Shown one piece after another: positions 49,206-60,863 of a stretch of 64,000 bases of DNA. The stretch's first letter is position 1, and each line of letters starts with the position of its first letter. Below the pieces are notes generated by a model that had not been told where the DNA came from, did no database searches, and worked only from the letters and a program-made list of their open reading frames with translations. Both the position numbers and the translations under genes were made by a program. This DNA is from Mannheimia haemolytica (GTDB lineage Bacteria > Pseudomonadota > Gammaproteobacteria > Enterobacterales > Pasteurellaceae), in assembly GCA_900638155.1 (NCBI GenBank), contig LR134495.1, positions 124,001 to 188,000 of the forward strand. The letters are read 5' to 3'.

Positions 49206-49248
49206 GCCTCCGTTTTGGATTAAGTTTATGCTTAATCTATCCGGAGGC
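49206..49248 (-). promoter_or_regulatory. Hairpin sequestering the yhcG ribosome binding site
   Basis: On the mRNA strand GCCTCCG pairs with CGGAGGC, and inside this GATTAAG pairs with CTTAATC around a CATAAA loop. CGGAGGC contains the GGAGG ribosome site, five bases before the yhcG ATG. The next bases TTTT could also make it a weak terminator. Confidence 0.75.
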
Positions 49249-49303
49249 AATTTCTTTCACTCAACTTTTCGAGCCATATCACAATTTTATTTTGTTAAAT
49301 TTA

Positions 49304-49373
49304 ATTTTGCACAAACGCTTGCGTTTGAACATCAGCTTTGCTGATGGCTCGAAGATCGAACGTAGTGAGTAAA
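49304..49373 (-). repeat. Hairpin-rich intergenic repeat, copy 2
   Basis: On the minus strand it reads TTTACTCACTACGTTCGATC, then a hairpin ATCAGC-AAA-GCTGAT and palindrome CAAACGC-AA-GCGTTTG, ending in GTGCAAAAT. It is collinear with copy 1 (2681-2750). Its first 42 bp lie inside ubiJ and encode the last 13 residues plus the stop codon. Confidence 0.85.
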
Positions 49374-49979
49374 TTTTTGCTCTAATTTAACCGCTTGTTG
49401 GGCTAACTCTTCAACTTGGTCGTAGAAATTCACTGCTTGCAGGCGATGCACCAACACCGGTCTTTCTTGGATTAAATTCTCAACCAAATGTTGATTATTT
49501 TGCTCAAATTGGGCTTTTATTTTGCCTAGCACTTTTTTGGCGAGATCGGTGCTAGTTTGAGCCACCACATCACCGACAAAAGGTGAGAGCAGCTCGGCAG
49601 GGTCTTTTTCGAGCTGTTCAAGTAATGCGGTGAAATGTTGCAACACTTGAATATCGCCCGTTAACACCAATGATTTATCATTAATCAGCTCAGTTAATTT
49701 CTGTTTATCCGCCAGTTTCGGCAAAATTTCAAATGCTAGTTGCACCGCACAATCTGCCTCCCCTTCGTAATTGCTAAGCCAATCGGTTCGGTTTTCGCGA
49801 AACAACACAAAAAAGTCGATTTTAGGCGAAGTTAGGGCAATTTTTAGTACCTTTCCGGACAATTTCTTCAAATTCGGCTCAATATGAGGCGAACGTTTGA
49901 GTAACGCATTAAAAGCGGTTTCAATCAACCCAAAGGTAAATTGTGGCAGCATTAATTGTTGTTTTAAATTATTTAACAT
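49332..49979 (-). CDS. ubiJ: UbiJ, SCP2-domain ubiquinone biosynthesis accessory factor
   Basis: This 215-residue protein has an N-terminal SCP2-like lipid-binding domain (about residues 1-115) and a helical C-terminal part. Family stretches include LSNYEGEADCAVQLAFEILP, then LVLTGDIQVLQHFTALLEQL and PAELLSPFVGDVVA. It scaffolds the late ubiquinone enzymes with UbiK. The natural C-terminus appears replaced: the last residues (FTHYVRSSSHQQS) are encoded by an intergenic repeat element. It lies 150 bp after ubiE. Confidence 0.93.
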   Translation of the reverse strand: MLNNLKQQLMLPQFTFGLIETAFNALLKRSPHIEPNLKKLSGKVLKIALTSPKIDFFVLFRENRTDWLSNYEGEADCAVQLAFEILPKLADKQKLTELINDKSLVLTGDIQVLQHFTALLEQLEKDPAELLSPFVGDVVAQTSTDLAKKVLGKIKAQFEQNNQHLVENLIQERPVLVHRLQAVNFYDQVEELAQQAVKLEQKFTHYVRSSSHQQS

Positions 49980-49994
49980 TAGTACCTACTTACC

Positions 49995-50115
49995 CTCTCC
50001 CTTTGTGGGAGAGATGAATATTTGCAAAATATTGAATAAATATGACCGCTTGCCCCTCTCTCTGCTTATTTCGCTAAACGCTCATAAGCTGTCTCTCTCC
50101 CACGAGGGGAGAGAG
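49995..50115. repeat. CTCTCCC/GGGAGAG inverted repeats between ubiJ and ubiE
   Basis: CTCTCCC-TTTGT-GGGAGAG (49995-50013) and CTCTCTCCC-ACGA-GGGGAGAGAG (50093-50115) are two hairpins of the same type. Between them lie an uptake-signal-like GACCGCTTGC and CCCCTCTCTC. The pair fills most of the 151-bp gap and looks like a small palindromic repeat cluster; ubiE transcription ends or passes through here. Confidence 0.7.
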
Positions 50116-50130
50116 TCATTTAAGAGAAAA

Positions 50131-50919
50131 CTAAAATTTATAACCTCGATGTAGTGCCACAATACCGGCACTTAAGTTGTAGTAGTTCACGCTTTCAAAA
50201 CCGGCTTGCTCCATCATTGCTTTTAGCTCGTCTTGTTTCGGGTGCATTCGGATAGATTCAGCTAAATAGCGGTAACTTTCGGCATCATTCACTACCACTT
50301 CGCCCACTTTCGGCAAAATGTTAAAGGAGTAGAAATTATAAAGCTGGCTGATTGGGTCGATAATCGGTTTTGAGAACTCTAACACAAGTAAGCGACCGCC
50401 CGGTTTTAACACACGGAACATTGAACGCAACGCTTTGTCTTTATCGGTGACATTGCGTAAGCCAAAACTAATCACAATGCAATCAAAAGTGTTATCGGCA
50501 AAAGGCAAGCATTCGGCATTCGCTTGAACGTAGCTCACATTACCGACCACGCCTAAATTGCGTAATTTTTCCCGCCCGACTTCCAACATTGAGCTGTTAA
50601 TATCAGCTAAAATCACCTCACCACTTTCACCAACAATGCGAGAGAATTTTGCGGTAAAATCCCCCGTGCCGCCGGCAAGATCCAACACTTTTTGCCCTTT
50701 ACGCACACCACTGCAATCAATAGTAAAGCGTTTCCACACTCGATGAATGCCGAAAGAAAGCAAATCGTTCATTAGGTCATATTTGCCTGCCACCGAGTGA
50801 AACACATTTGCCACCAGTTGTTGTTTTTCTTCTTTCGCTACGGTTTTAAACCCGAAATGGGTGGTTTCTGCCTGTGGGTTGAGGTTCTCTGTCGGTTCTA
50901 ATGGTTGAGGGTTAGTCAT
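50131..50919 (-). CDS. ubiE: Ubiquinone/menaquinone C-methyltransferase UbiE
   Basis: This 262-residue SAM methyltransferase serves both ubiquinone and menaquinone pathways. Motifs are [37 protein letters not shown] (SAM site), [13 protein letters not shown] and [21 protein letters not shown]. The start at 50919 gives the family N-terminus; 14 upstream codons were excluded. menB in this window (57347) and ubiJ/ubiB complete a picture of a cell making both quinones. Confidence 0.97.
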   Translation of the reverse strand: MTNPQPLEPTENLNPQAETTHFGFKTVAKEEKQQLVANVFHSVAGKYDLMNDLLSFGIHRVWKRFTIDCSGVRKGQKVLDLAGGTGDFTAKFSRIVGESGEVILADINSSMLEVGREKLRNLGVVGNVSYVQANAECLPFADNTFDCIVISFGLRNVTDKDKALRSMFRVLKPGGRLLVLEFSKPIIDPISQLYNFYSFNILPKVGEVVVNDAESYRYLAESIRMHPKQDELKAMMEQAGFESVNYYNLSAGIVALHRGYKF

Positions 50920-51081
50920 AGTCAATTTCTCTTTCTCAAAATTTAGGTGTAACCATAGCAAAAAAGCGGTCGTTTTTCTTTAATTTTTTGCAAATTTTCT
51001 TAAGTAAATAACCGCTTTCTTGACTAGAAAAGCCAAATTCTGTAACATTCGCACACTATTTTTTCTTGAGGATTACACATT

Positions 51082-51114
51082 TTGGACAGTCATAGTCGAT
51101 ACTTACCCGTTTAA
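51082..51114 (+). CDS. Possible corA leader peptide (10 codons)
   Basis: TTG at 51082 starts a 10-codon frame, (M)DSHSRYLPV and TAA at 51112, with TGAGGAT ending nine bases upstream. An in-frame ATT at 51079 could also start it. It lies 100 bp before the corA start and ahead of the hairpin at 51137. Enterobacterial corA leaders carry a short regulatory frame (corL); the position and size agree, but no similarity was tested. Confidence 0.4.
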   Translation: MDSHSRYLPV

Positions 51115-51136
51115 CCTATCTTGTCTAACCTCAATG

Positions 51137-51155
51137 TTACCGACAAGGTCGGTAA
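51137..51155 (+). promoter_or_regulatory. Stem-loop in the corA leader
   Basis: TTACCGAC-AAG-GTCGGTAA is a perfect 8-bp stem with a 3-nt loop. No T-run follows, so it is not a classical terminator; it may be part of a magnesium-responsive or Rho-controlled leader. Confidence 0.6.
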
Positions 51156-51215
51156 TGCTCGCCTAGTATCTTTGTTCCTTTTTGTTCCAAGCCTCCTAAC
51201 TATTTGGAGCTAAAA

Positions 51216-52169
51216 ATGATCCGTGCTTTTGGACTAGATAACGCACGTTTAATCAGCGTTGATGAAACCAACCCAACTTTACTCAATGATGCGATTTGGA
51301 TTGACCTAATCGACCCGTCAGAAGCTGAACGAACCGTATTAGAAAACCGCTTAGACCAAACGCTCGCTGAAGAACGTGAATTGGAAGACATTGAGGCATC
51401 TGCCCGTTTTTTTGAAGATGAAGACGGTTTGCACCTGCATTCTTTCTTTTACTGTTTAGATGATGACGATTATGCCGATATCGCTACCGTTGCCTTCACT
51501 ATCCGTGACGGGCGTTTGTTTACCTTGCGTGATCGGGATTTGCCCGCATTTCGCTTATATCGAATGCGTTCCCGCCGTGAGAAACTGATTGACAGTAATG
51601 CGTATGAGTTGTTGCTCGACTTATTTGAAACCAAGATCGAGCAGCTCGCAGACGTAATCGAAGAAGTTTATGCCGACTTAGAAAAATTAAGTCGGGTTAT
51701 TCTCAACGGCCAGCAAGAAAATGAGAATTTCAACGATGCCCTTTCTCGCTTAACCGAATTTGAAGATGCAAGTTCAAAAGTGCGTTTATGTTTGATGGAC
51801 ACGCAACGGGCGTTAAGTTTCTTACTGCGTAAAACCCGTTTGCCGAATAATCAGCTAGAGCAAGCCCGTGACATTATGCGAGATATTGAATCTCTGCAAC
51901 CCCACAATGAATCCTTGTTCCAAAAAGTGAATTTCTTAATGCAAGCGGCAATGGGTTATATCAATATTGAGCAGAACCGCATTATGAAATTCTTCTCGGT
52001 AGTGTCGGTGATGTTCCTACCGGCAACCTTAGTTGCCTCTACTTACGGAATGAACTTTGAATTTATGCCGGAACTCCATTTTCAATATGGCTACCCAATG
52101 GCGATTGGTTTAATGATTGTTGCCGCCTCCGCTCCTTATCTTTATTTTAAACGTAAAGGTTGGTTATAA
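51216..52169 (+). CDS. corA: Magnesium/cobalt transporter CorA
   Basis: This 317-residue pentameric channel has a large N-terminal cytoplasmic domain ([16 protein letters not shown] ...) and two C-terminal membrane helices. The GMN filter lies in [18 protein letters not shown], and the C-terminus is basic ([10 protein letters not shown]). The start at 51216 (MIRAFGL) follows TTGGAGC; four extra codons upstream are possible. Its leader of more than 150 bp holds a stem-loop and a potential leader peptide, suggesting post-initiation control. Confidence 0.97.
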   Translation: MIRAFGLDNARLISVDETNPTLLNDAIWIDLIDPSEAERTVLENRLDQTLAEERELEDIEASARFFEDEDGLHLHSFFYCLDDDDYADIATVAFTIRDGRLFTLRDRDLPAFRLYRMRSRREKLIDSNAYELLLDLFETKIEQLADVIEEVYADLEKLSRVILNGQQENENFNDALSRLTEFEDASSKVRLCLMDTQRALSFLLRKTRLPNNQLEQARDIMRDIESLQPHNESLFQKVNFLMQAAMGYINIEQNRIMKFFSVVSVMFLPATLVASTYGMNFEFMPELHFQYGYPMAIGLMIVAASAPYLYFKRKGWL

Positions 52170-52178
52170 TTTATTTTT

Positions 52179-52215
52179 AAAGCCTATAGTTGAATAACTT
52201 AGGCTTTCTTATTTT
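52179..52215 (+). terminator. corA terminator
   Basis: AAAGCCTA and TAGGCTTT form an 8-bp stem, extended inside by AGTT/AACT, followed by CTTATTTT. Confidence 0.75.
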
Positions 52216-52317
52216 AATGAATATATTCACCTCTAAAAACAAATAAAGATTAAAACTGTTTACCTATTATTTATTCACATATATACTGTGAGATATTCCT
52301 TTCATAGGAGATCTATT

Positions 52318-54123
52318 ATGCTAAGTAAGCTACAACGCTTTACCTTAATGATAAAAAGCACCATCATTAAGCATCCACTGGAAATTTTATTCGTTACTTA
52401 CGTCACGATTTTACTTATCAATAATGTGAGCGACTACGAATTAATCAAACGCTTTCAAAATCTAATTGCTCTTTTTCCTATTTGCTTTATTTTGCTTTAC
52501 CTGATACGCGATACCAAAGCTTATTGGCTATTCGCTCCGATTCCGATAGCAATCGTCTTTTTCTTTGATCAAATTAATTTAACATTATTGGAAGATTCTC
52601 GTTATTGGGCTACCATAGTTTGTGCATTTCTTTGTTTGCTTAGTCAATATTGGCACAAAAACAACCATTATTTTGTAGCCGAAACCACTAATAAATTAGC
52701 CAACATTACCTTTGCTACCGTTTTATCTGGCATTATTTTTGCAACATTAAGCGCTATTACCATAGCCATTATTGCTTTATTTGATTTAAATAAACAAAAC
52801 AACTTTCATATTTTTGAAAAATTTGGCATTTTTTCTAGTTTTTGGGCATTCCCTGTTTTATTTTTAACTCTTGAACAACAGACTGCCAATGATTCTAGAT
52901 ATCTAAACCGCATTAGTGAAATGTTACTAAACTGGATTTTGTCTCCGGCATTAATTATCTATACTGCAATTATTTATGCTTATGTAATTTTTATTGCGGC
53001 TAAGGGGCAAATGCCAGATGGGGTTGTTGCAAACGTAGCACTTCCCTATTTAGCTTTCGGCCTCGCTATACAAGCGGTGCAATTATTACTAAAAAATGCA
53101 AAATGGCAGTGGTTTTATTCTCACTTTACCTATTTAGCACTTTTGCCGTTAACATTAATTTGGTATGCCATCTATATTCGTTTCAGCCATTATGGCTTAA
53201 CTGAAGCCCGTATTTATTTAGTGATTGGCACAATAACCTTATCTATTTGCTATACCTTATTACTATTTAAACAGTTGGCGCAATATCGTCTCTTTTCTGC
53301 AGTGTCGATAGCAATTATTTTAATTTCAGTGTTTATTTTAGATCCGAAAATAGTTGCGCTTAAAGATCAAACCAAGCGGTTGGACAACTATTTGCTAAAA
53401 CACAAATTATTAGATGTAAATAACAAAATCAGCACAAAAGCTGTACTTAAATACCAAGAATCATTAAATGAAAACCGAGATGAAGCCGAATATTTTTATT
53501 CAATGCTCCACTATGTTGCCAGAGGAATGCCTGCTGCACAATTTAAAGAGAAATATGGCGTAAATTCAAGCTACGATTTAATGAATGAAATAAGAGAAAG
53601 AAATACTGACCCACGTTATTTTGAAGCTACTAATTCTGAGCTGGTTCGCTTAACTAAAGCAGATATGGCAAATGCTCGTGAATATATTACATTTAGTAGC
53701 CAATTATATCGGCCTAATTCATTTTCCCATCAAAAAATAGAAAATAAGCTATGCCAAAAACTCCTTTCTCAAGGTTACTATTTTGAGGGAAATATATTAA
53801 ATATTGAGTATCAATACTCAGAAACGGCTCAAGACTGCTCTTCAATAACACAAGATCCTACTGAATTTGTTATCTACTTTAAAGGACTTGGGACTACTAT
53901 TGAATTTAACATTAACGATATTTTGAAAAAAATCTTTGCTAAACATCATTTATCTATTACCCAGCAACACAAAAATGAGGTTTTAGAAAAGATTAAAGGC
54001 GATTTACTCAAAATGGATTTAGGAAATTCAGTACTTGGGCTTAAGCATATTGAGTTAAGATTTGAAGACAATATCGGCTATATAGTAGAAAGTATTAGTA
54101 CACAATATATTATGCTGAAATAA
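52318..54123 (+). CDS. DUF4153-type polytopic membrane protein
   Basis: This 601-residue protein has about ten hydrophobic segments in residues 20-350 and a soluble C-terminal part of about 250 residues. Landmarks are FWAFPVLFLTLEQQ and ALIIYTAIIYAYVIFIAAKG, which resemble DUF4153 proteins. The C-terminal region has four cysteines at most (CQKLL, QDCSS) and ends FEDNIGYIVESISTQYIMLK. Function is unknown. The start at 52318 follows AGGAG; the frame is open 10 codons upstream. An uptake signal lies inside near 53070. It is AT-richer than its neighbours by eye. Confidence 0.75.
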   Translation: MLSKLQRFTLMIKSTIIKHPLEILFVTYVTILLINNVSDYELIKRFQNLIALFPICFILLYLIRDTKAYWLFAPIPIAIVFFFDQINLTLLEDSRYWATIVCAFLCLLSQYWHKNNHYFVAETTNKLANITFATVLSGIIFATLSAITIAIIALFDLNKQNNFHIFEKFGIFSSFWAFPVLFLTLEQQTANDSRYLNRISEMLLNWILSPALIIYTAIIYAYVIFIAAKGQMPDGVVANVALPYLAFGLAIQAVQLLLKNAKWQWFYSHFTYLALLPLTLIWYAIYIRFSHYGLTEARIYLVIGTITLSICYTLLLFKQLAQYRLFSAVSIAIILISVFILDPKIVALKDQTKRLDNYLLKHKLLDVNNKISTKAVLKYQESLNENRDEAEYFYSMLHYVARGMPAAQFKEKYGVNSSYDLMNEIRERNTDPRYFEATNSELVRLTKADMANAREYITFSSQLYRPNSFSHQKIENKLCQKLLSQGYYFEGNILNIEYQYSETAQDCSSITQDPTEFVIYFKGLGTTIEFNINDILKKIFAKHHLSITQQHKNEVLEKIKGDLLKMDLGNSVLGLKHIELRFEDNIGYIVESISTQYIMLK

Positions 54124-54129
54124 AAGGAG

Positions 54130-54163
54130 ATGCTCGTTCAATTAAATTTGAACGAGCATTTTT
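54130..54163. terminator. Bidirectional terminator between the DUF4153 gene and lacZ
   Basis: ATGCTCGTTCAA and TTGAACGAGCAT form a perfect 12-bp stem with a 6-nt loop and TTTTTC on the plus strand. It is placed between convergent genes, directly past both stop codons. Confidence 0.9.
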
Positions 54164-54165
54164 CG

Positions 54166-57234
<3,069 letters not shown>

Positions 57235-57251
57235 TTAACTATGTGAAAAAT

Positions 57252-57267
57252 TGTGAGGCGGATCACA
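57252..57267. promoter_or_regulatory. CRP site between lacZ and menB
   Basis: TGTGA-GGCGGA-TCACA matches the canonical CRP consensus. On the lacZ side a -10-like TATTTT at 57223-57228 (minus) gives a start near 57217, placing CRP about 42 bp upstream (class II). On the menB side the TATAAT at 57302 gives about -55, a less typical position. Confidence 0.85.
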
Positions 57268-57301
57268 AAATAATTTCCTCACCTTTTTCCTCCGATTCCG
57301 T

Positions 57302-57307
57302 TATAAT
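57302..57307 (+). promoter_or_regulatory. menB promoter -10 box TATAAT
   Basis: A perfect TATAAT 40 bp upstream of the menB start; no strong -35 at 17 bp. Confidence 0.55.
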
Positions 57308-57346
57308 CACAAGAATTTTTTATGTCATTTTTCAAGGAATTTACCA

Positions 57347-58204
57347 ATGTTATATCCAAGCGAAGAATTTTTATATGCACCGGTTGAGTGGGTTGATCAC
57401 AGCGAAGGTTACAGCGATATTCGTTACCACAAATCAAAAGACGGAATCGCCAAAATCACCATTAACCGCCCGGAAGTACGTAACGCTTTCCGTCCGCAAA
57501 CGGTAAAAGAGATGATTGAAGCCTTTGCTGATGCCCGTTTTGATGAAAAAATCGGCGTTATCGTATTAACCGGTGAAGGCAAATATGCGTTCTGTGCCGG
57601 CGGCGACCAAAAAGTGCGTGGAGATTACGGTGGTTATAAAGATGAAAGCGGTGTGCATCACTTAAACGTATTGGATTTCCAACGTGATATTCGTACCTGC
57701 CCGAAGCCGGTTGTAGCAATGGTTGCCGGTTATGCGATTGGTGGTGGGCACGTTCTGCATATGTTATGTGATTTAACCATTGCGGCAGATAACGCCAAAT
57801 TCGGTCAAACCGGCCCGAAAGTGGGGTCATTTGACGGCGGTTGGGGTGCAAGCTATATGGCACGTTTAGTCGGTCAGAAAAAAGCGCGTGAAATTTGGTT
57901 CTTATGCCGTCAATATAATGCACAAGAAGCGTTAGATATGGGCTTAATCAATACCGTTGTGCCTTATGCTGATTTAGAAAAAGAGACTGTGCGTTGGTGT
58001 CGCGAAATGCTACAAAACAGCCCGATTGCCTTACGTTGCTTAAAAGCAGCATTGAATGCAGATTGTGACGGTCAGGCTGGCCTGCAAGAGCTTGCTGGTA
58101 ATGCAACAATGTTGTTCTATATGACAGAAGAAGGGCAAGAAGGACGCAATGCGTTCAACGAGAAACGTGAGCCAGACTTCAGCAAATTCCGCCGCAATCC
58201 ATAA
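57347..58204 (+). CDS. menB: 1,4-dihydroxy-2-naphthoyl-CoA synthase MenB
   Basis: This 285-residue crotonase-family enzyme closes the naphthoquinone ring in menaquinone synthesis. Motifs are [20 protein letters not shown], the oxyanion segment [56 protein letters not shown] with the bicarbonate-binding region, and [14 protein letters not shown]. It stands alone here instead of in a men operon. AAGGAAT provides the ribosome site. Confidence 0.97.
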   Translation: MLYPSEEFLYAPVEWVDHSEGYSDIRYHKSKDGIAKITINRPEVRNAFRPQTVKEMIEAFADARFDEKIGVIVLTGEGKYAFCAGGDQKVRGDYGGYKDESGVHHLNVLDFQRDIRTCPKPVVAMVAGYAIGGGHVLHMLCDLTIAADNAKFGQTGPKVGSFDGGWGASYMARLVGQKKAREIWFLCRQYNAQEALDMGLINTVVPYADLEKETVRWCREMLQNSPIALRCLKAALNADCDGQAGLQELAGNATMLFYMTEEGQEGRNAFNEKREPDFSKFRRNP

Positions 58205-58217
58205 TTGACGGCAAATA

Positions 58218-58262
58218 CAAGCGGTTCGATTTTGCAAAAAATTTGCAAAAATCGACCGCTTA
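58218..58262 (+). terminator. menB terminator formed by facing uptake signals
   Basis: AAGCGGTTCGATTTTGCAAA faces TTTGCAAAAATCGACCGCTT, giving an almost continuous stem of about 18 bp with few mismatches, then TACCTTTT. Two uptake signals with their T/A-rich tails thus build one hairpin. Confidence 0.75.
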
Positions 58263-58286
58263 CCTTTTCTAATTTAAGTTAATTTT

Positions 58287-60689
58287 ATGTCAGATGTTGA
58301 GTTAAACGAGCAGAGCGAGCAAGAGCCTGAGCAAAAACCGAAAAAGCGAAACTATTTCCTTTCAACCTTATTCAAAATCGGGGTGATAGGAGCTTGCAGT
58401 ATGGCTTTTTACGGCATTTATTTAGATGGTAAAATCCGCAGCAAAATGGATGGGCAGATATGGGAATTACCGGCTGAGGTGTATGCTCGTATTGAAAGCA
58501 TTAAAATTGAAGATAACTTGACACTCGAGCAAACCAAGCAGGCTTTGCTGGATAACGGCTATCGCCAAGTTTCTCAAGTTGCGACACCAGGTGATTTCAA
58601 AATTGAAGAAAATCAGCTGGTGTTGCTACGCCGAGCTTTCCCGTTTCCAGAAACACCGGAATCGCAACGAGTGCTTCGTTTAACTTTCAAACAAGATAAA
58701 TTAACTTATATTGAAGATTTGGTGCAGGGTAAGTTGATCGAGGAGTTCCGCTTGGATCCGAAATTACTGGCGTTACTGCATTCCGATAGCGATGAAGAAC
58801 GTCAAGCATTACGCTTACAACAATACCCTCGCTTGTTAATTGAATCGCTAATTTTAACCGAAGATCGCCGCTTTTATCAGCACGATGGGATTAGCCCAAT
58901 CGGTATTGCCCGTGCATTAATCACTAACTACCAAGCCGGCAGAACGGTGCAAGGTGGGAGTACCTTAACGCAACAGTTAGTAAAAAACTTGTTCTTAAGC
59001 AATGAAAGATCGTTGGTGCGTAAGGTAAATGAAGCGTTAATGTCGGTGATTTTGGACTTTCGCTATGATAAAAACCGCATTTTAGAAACCTATCTCAACG
59101 AAATTTATTTAGGGCAGAACGGTAGCTACCAAATTCACGGTTTTGCATTGGCAAGCCAATTCTATTTTGGCCGTCCGATTCAAGAGATTAGCTTAGACCA
59201 AATTGCGTTATTGGTGGGAATGGTAAAAGGTCCGTCACTGTATAACCCGTGGCGAAATCCGCAAGGAGCGGTAGAGCGGCGTAATGTGGTGTTAAGATTG
59301 TTGTTGGATCATCAAGTGATCAACCAAGAACTTTACGACCTGTTAAGCTCCCGCCCGCTTAATATTCGTGAAAAAGGCACGATTTACCGTGAGCAACCTG
59401 CCTTTATGCAGGCATTAACCATTGATTTGAAAAATGAGTTAGGCGAAATTAAGTCAGCTCAACTTTCCGGTACTAAAATTTTTACGACCCTTGACCGTAA
59501 ACAGCAACGTTCAGCCGAACAAGCAGTGATTACCGGTTTGGAAGATCTGGAAAGTAAAAATAAAAAAGTCAGCGATTTGCAATCGGCGATTGTCGTGGCG
59601 GAATACCGCACAGGTAAAGTGAGGGCAATAGTAGGAGACCGCTTAACCCAATTTGCCGGCTTTAACCGTGCGATTCAGTCAAAACGCCAAATCGGTTCTT
59701 TAGTCAAACCATCGGTTTATGCGATTGCCTTGGCACAGCCTGAATTATTCCGTTTAAATACACCGATCCAAAATAAACAAATTTCAATTAAGGTTGGTTC
59801 AACCTACTGGACACCCCGTAACTATGATCGCAGTTTTAGTGGCTCGGTGATGTTAATGGACGCCTTAGTCCGCTCTCTGAATATTCCAACGGTGAATATT
59901 GGTATGAAAGTTGGCTTAAAAAAAGTCATTGCCAAACAAAAAGAGATGGGCTGGGATAATGCAGAAATTCCACCTTACCCATCAACCTTGCTGGGTTCAT
60001 ATTCGATTTCGCCTTACGATGTAACACGTTCTTACCAAGTCATTGCTAATGAAGGGCTAAAAACACCATTAACCACCATTGAGGCAATTATTTCTCACAA
60101 TGGTGAAATGTTCTACCAGCGAGACAATGCCAAAGTAAGTGAGCAAGTGCTTCCGGCAGAAGCTGCGGTGCAAACAATGTATGCGATGCAGCAGGTTGTG
60201 GAACGAGGCACGGCTCGTAGCTTACAAAACGATTTTGCCAAACTGAAATTAGCCGGCAAAACCGGTACGACCAATAATGCTCGAGACACTTGGTTTGTGG
60301 GAATTGATGGCGAACACGTCACGACCGTCTGGCTGGGTAAAGATAACAATGGGGATACCAACCTCACCGGTTCAAGTGGTGCATTGTATGTGTATAAGCA
60401 ATATCTTGAGAGAGCCTTGCCTCAGGCGTATAGATTACCGAAACTTAATACGATGCAATGGGTGGGGATTAATAGTTATGGTAGCTGGAATTGCGATAGT
60501 GGCAGACAAATTCCAGTTTGGCGAGATAAAGGGCAACGTTATTGTACCAGTGCTGGTAATGTAGTGGCTACAGAAAAACCAAGTGTTTGGGATGCACTTT
60601 CGCTGAAAAAAGAAAATATCGAGGCTAAAGCAGAAGAAGCTGAAGGGAAGCAACCAATCCCTACTGAAGAAGTTGCACCAATTGAATAA
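58287..60689 (+). CDS. mrcB: Penicillin-binding protein 1B
   Basis: This 800-residue class A PBP has a short basic cytoplasmic tail and one membrane helix (about residues 28-48). A UB2H regulatory domain follows (IWELPAEVYARIESIKI), then a GT51 glycosyltransferase with catalytic Glu in ILTEDRRFYQHDGISPIG and GGSTLTQQLVKNLFLS, LNEIYLGQ. The transpeptidase has SxxK in GSLVKP, SxN in VRSLNIPTV and KTGT in AGKTGTTNNARDTWF. The C-terminus is charged. It builds and cross-links peptidoglycan with LpoB-type activators. Confidence 0.97.
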   Translation: MSDVELNEQSEQEPEQKPKKRNYFLSTLFKIGVIGACSMAFYGIYLDGKIRSKMDGQIWELPAEVYARIESIKIEDNLTLEQTKQALLDNGYRQVSQVATPGDFKIEENQLVLLRRAFPFPETPESQRVLRLTFKQDKLTYIEDLVQGKLIEEFRLDPKLLALLHSDSDEERQALRLQQYPRLLIESLILTEDRRFYQHDGISPIGIARALITNYQAGRTVQGGSTLTQQLVKNLFLSNERSLVRKVNEALMSVILDFRYDKNRILETYLNEIYLGQNGSYQIHGFALASQFYFGRPIQEISLDQIALLVGMVKGPSLYNPWRNPQGAVERRNVVLRLLLDHQVINQELYDLLSSRPLNIREKGTIYREQPAFMQALTIDLKNELGEIKSAQLSGTKIFTTLDRKQQRSAEQAVITGLEDLESKNKKVSDLQSAIVVAEYRTGKVRAIVGDRLTQFAGFNRAIQSKRQIGSLVKPSVYAIALAQPELFRLNTPIQNKQISIKVGSTYWTPRNYDRSFSGSVMLMDALVRSLNIPTVNIGMKVGLKKVIAKQKEMGWDNAEIPPYPSTLLGSYSISPYDVTRSYQVIANEGLKTPLTTIEAIISHNGEMFYQRDNAKVSEQVLPAEAAVQTMYAMQQVVERGTARSLQNDFAKLKLAGKTGTTNNARDTWFVGIDGEHVTTVWLGKDNNGDTNLTGSSGALYVYKQYLERALPQAYRLPKLNTMQWVGINSYGSWNCDSGRQIPVWRDKGQRYCTSAGNVVATEKPSVWDALSLKKENIEAKAEEAEGKQPIPTEEVAPIE

Positions 60690-60699
60690 AAATAAATTT

Positions 60700-60718
60700 G
60701 ATAGCCATTATCATTCAA
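60700..60718. promoter_or_regulatory. Weak Fur-box-like sequence upstream of dps
   Basis: GATAGCCATTATCATTCAA matches about 13 of 19 positions of the Fur consensus (best on the reverse strand, AATGATAAT). It lies 146 bp upstream of the dps start. The 174-bp gap is AT-rich with several -10-like hexamers (TATATT near 60755). Confidence 0.35.
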
Positions 60719-60863
60719 GATGTATAAGTTGATAGGTTCCACCTATAAAAAGTATATATTATAACCATTTGCTAGTTTTCATTTTGGATTGTAATATAGT
60801 AATAAATTAAATAAGCAGTATCTAATTTAATTTTTCAAGATTAACAATTAAGAGGAGCATATT

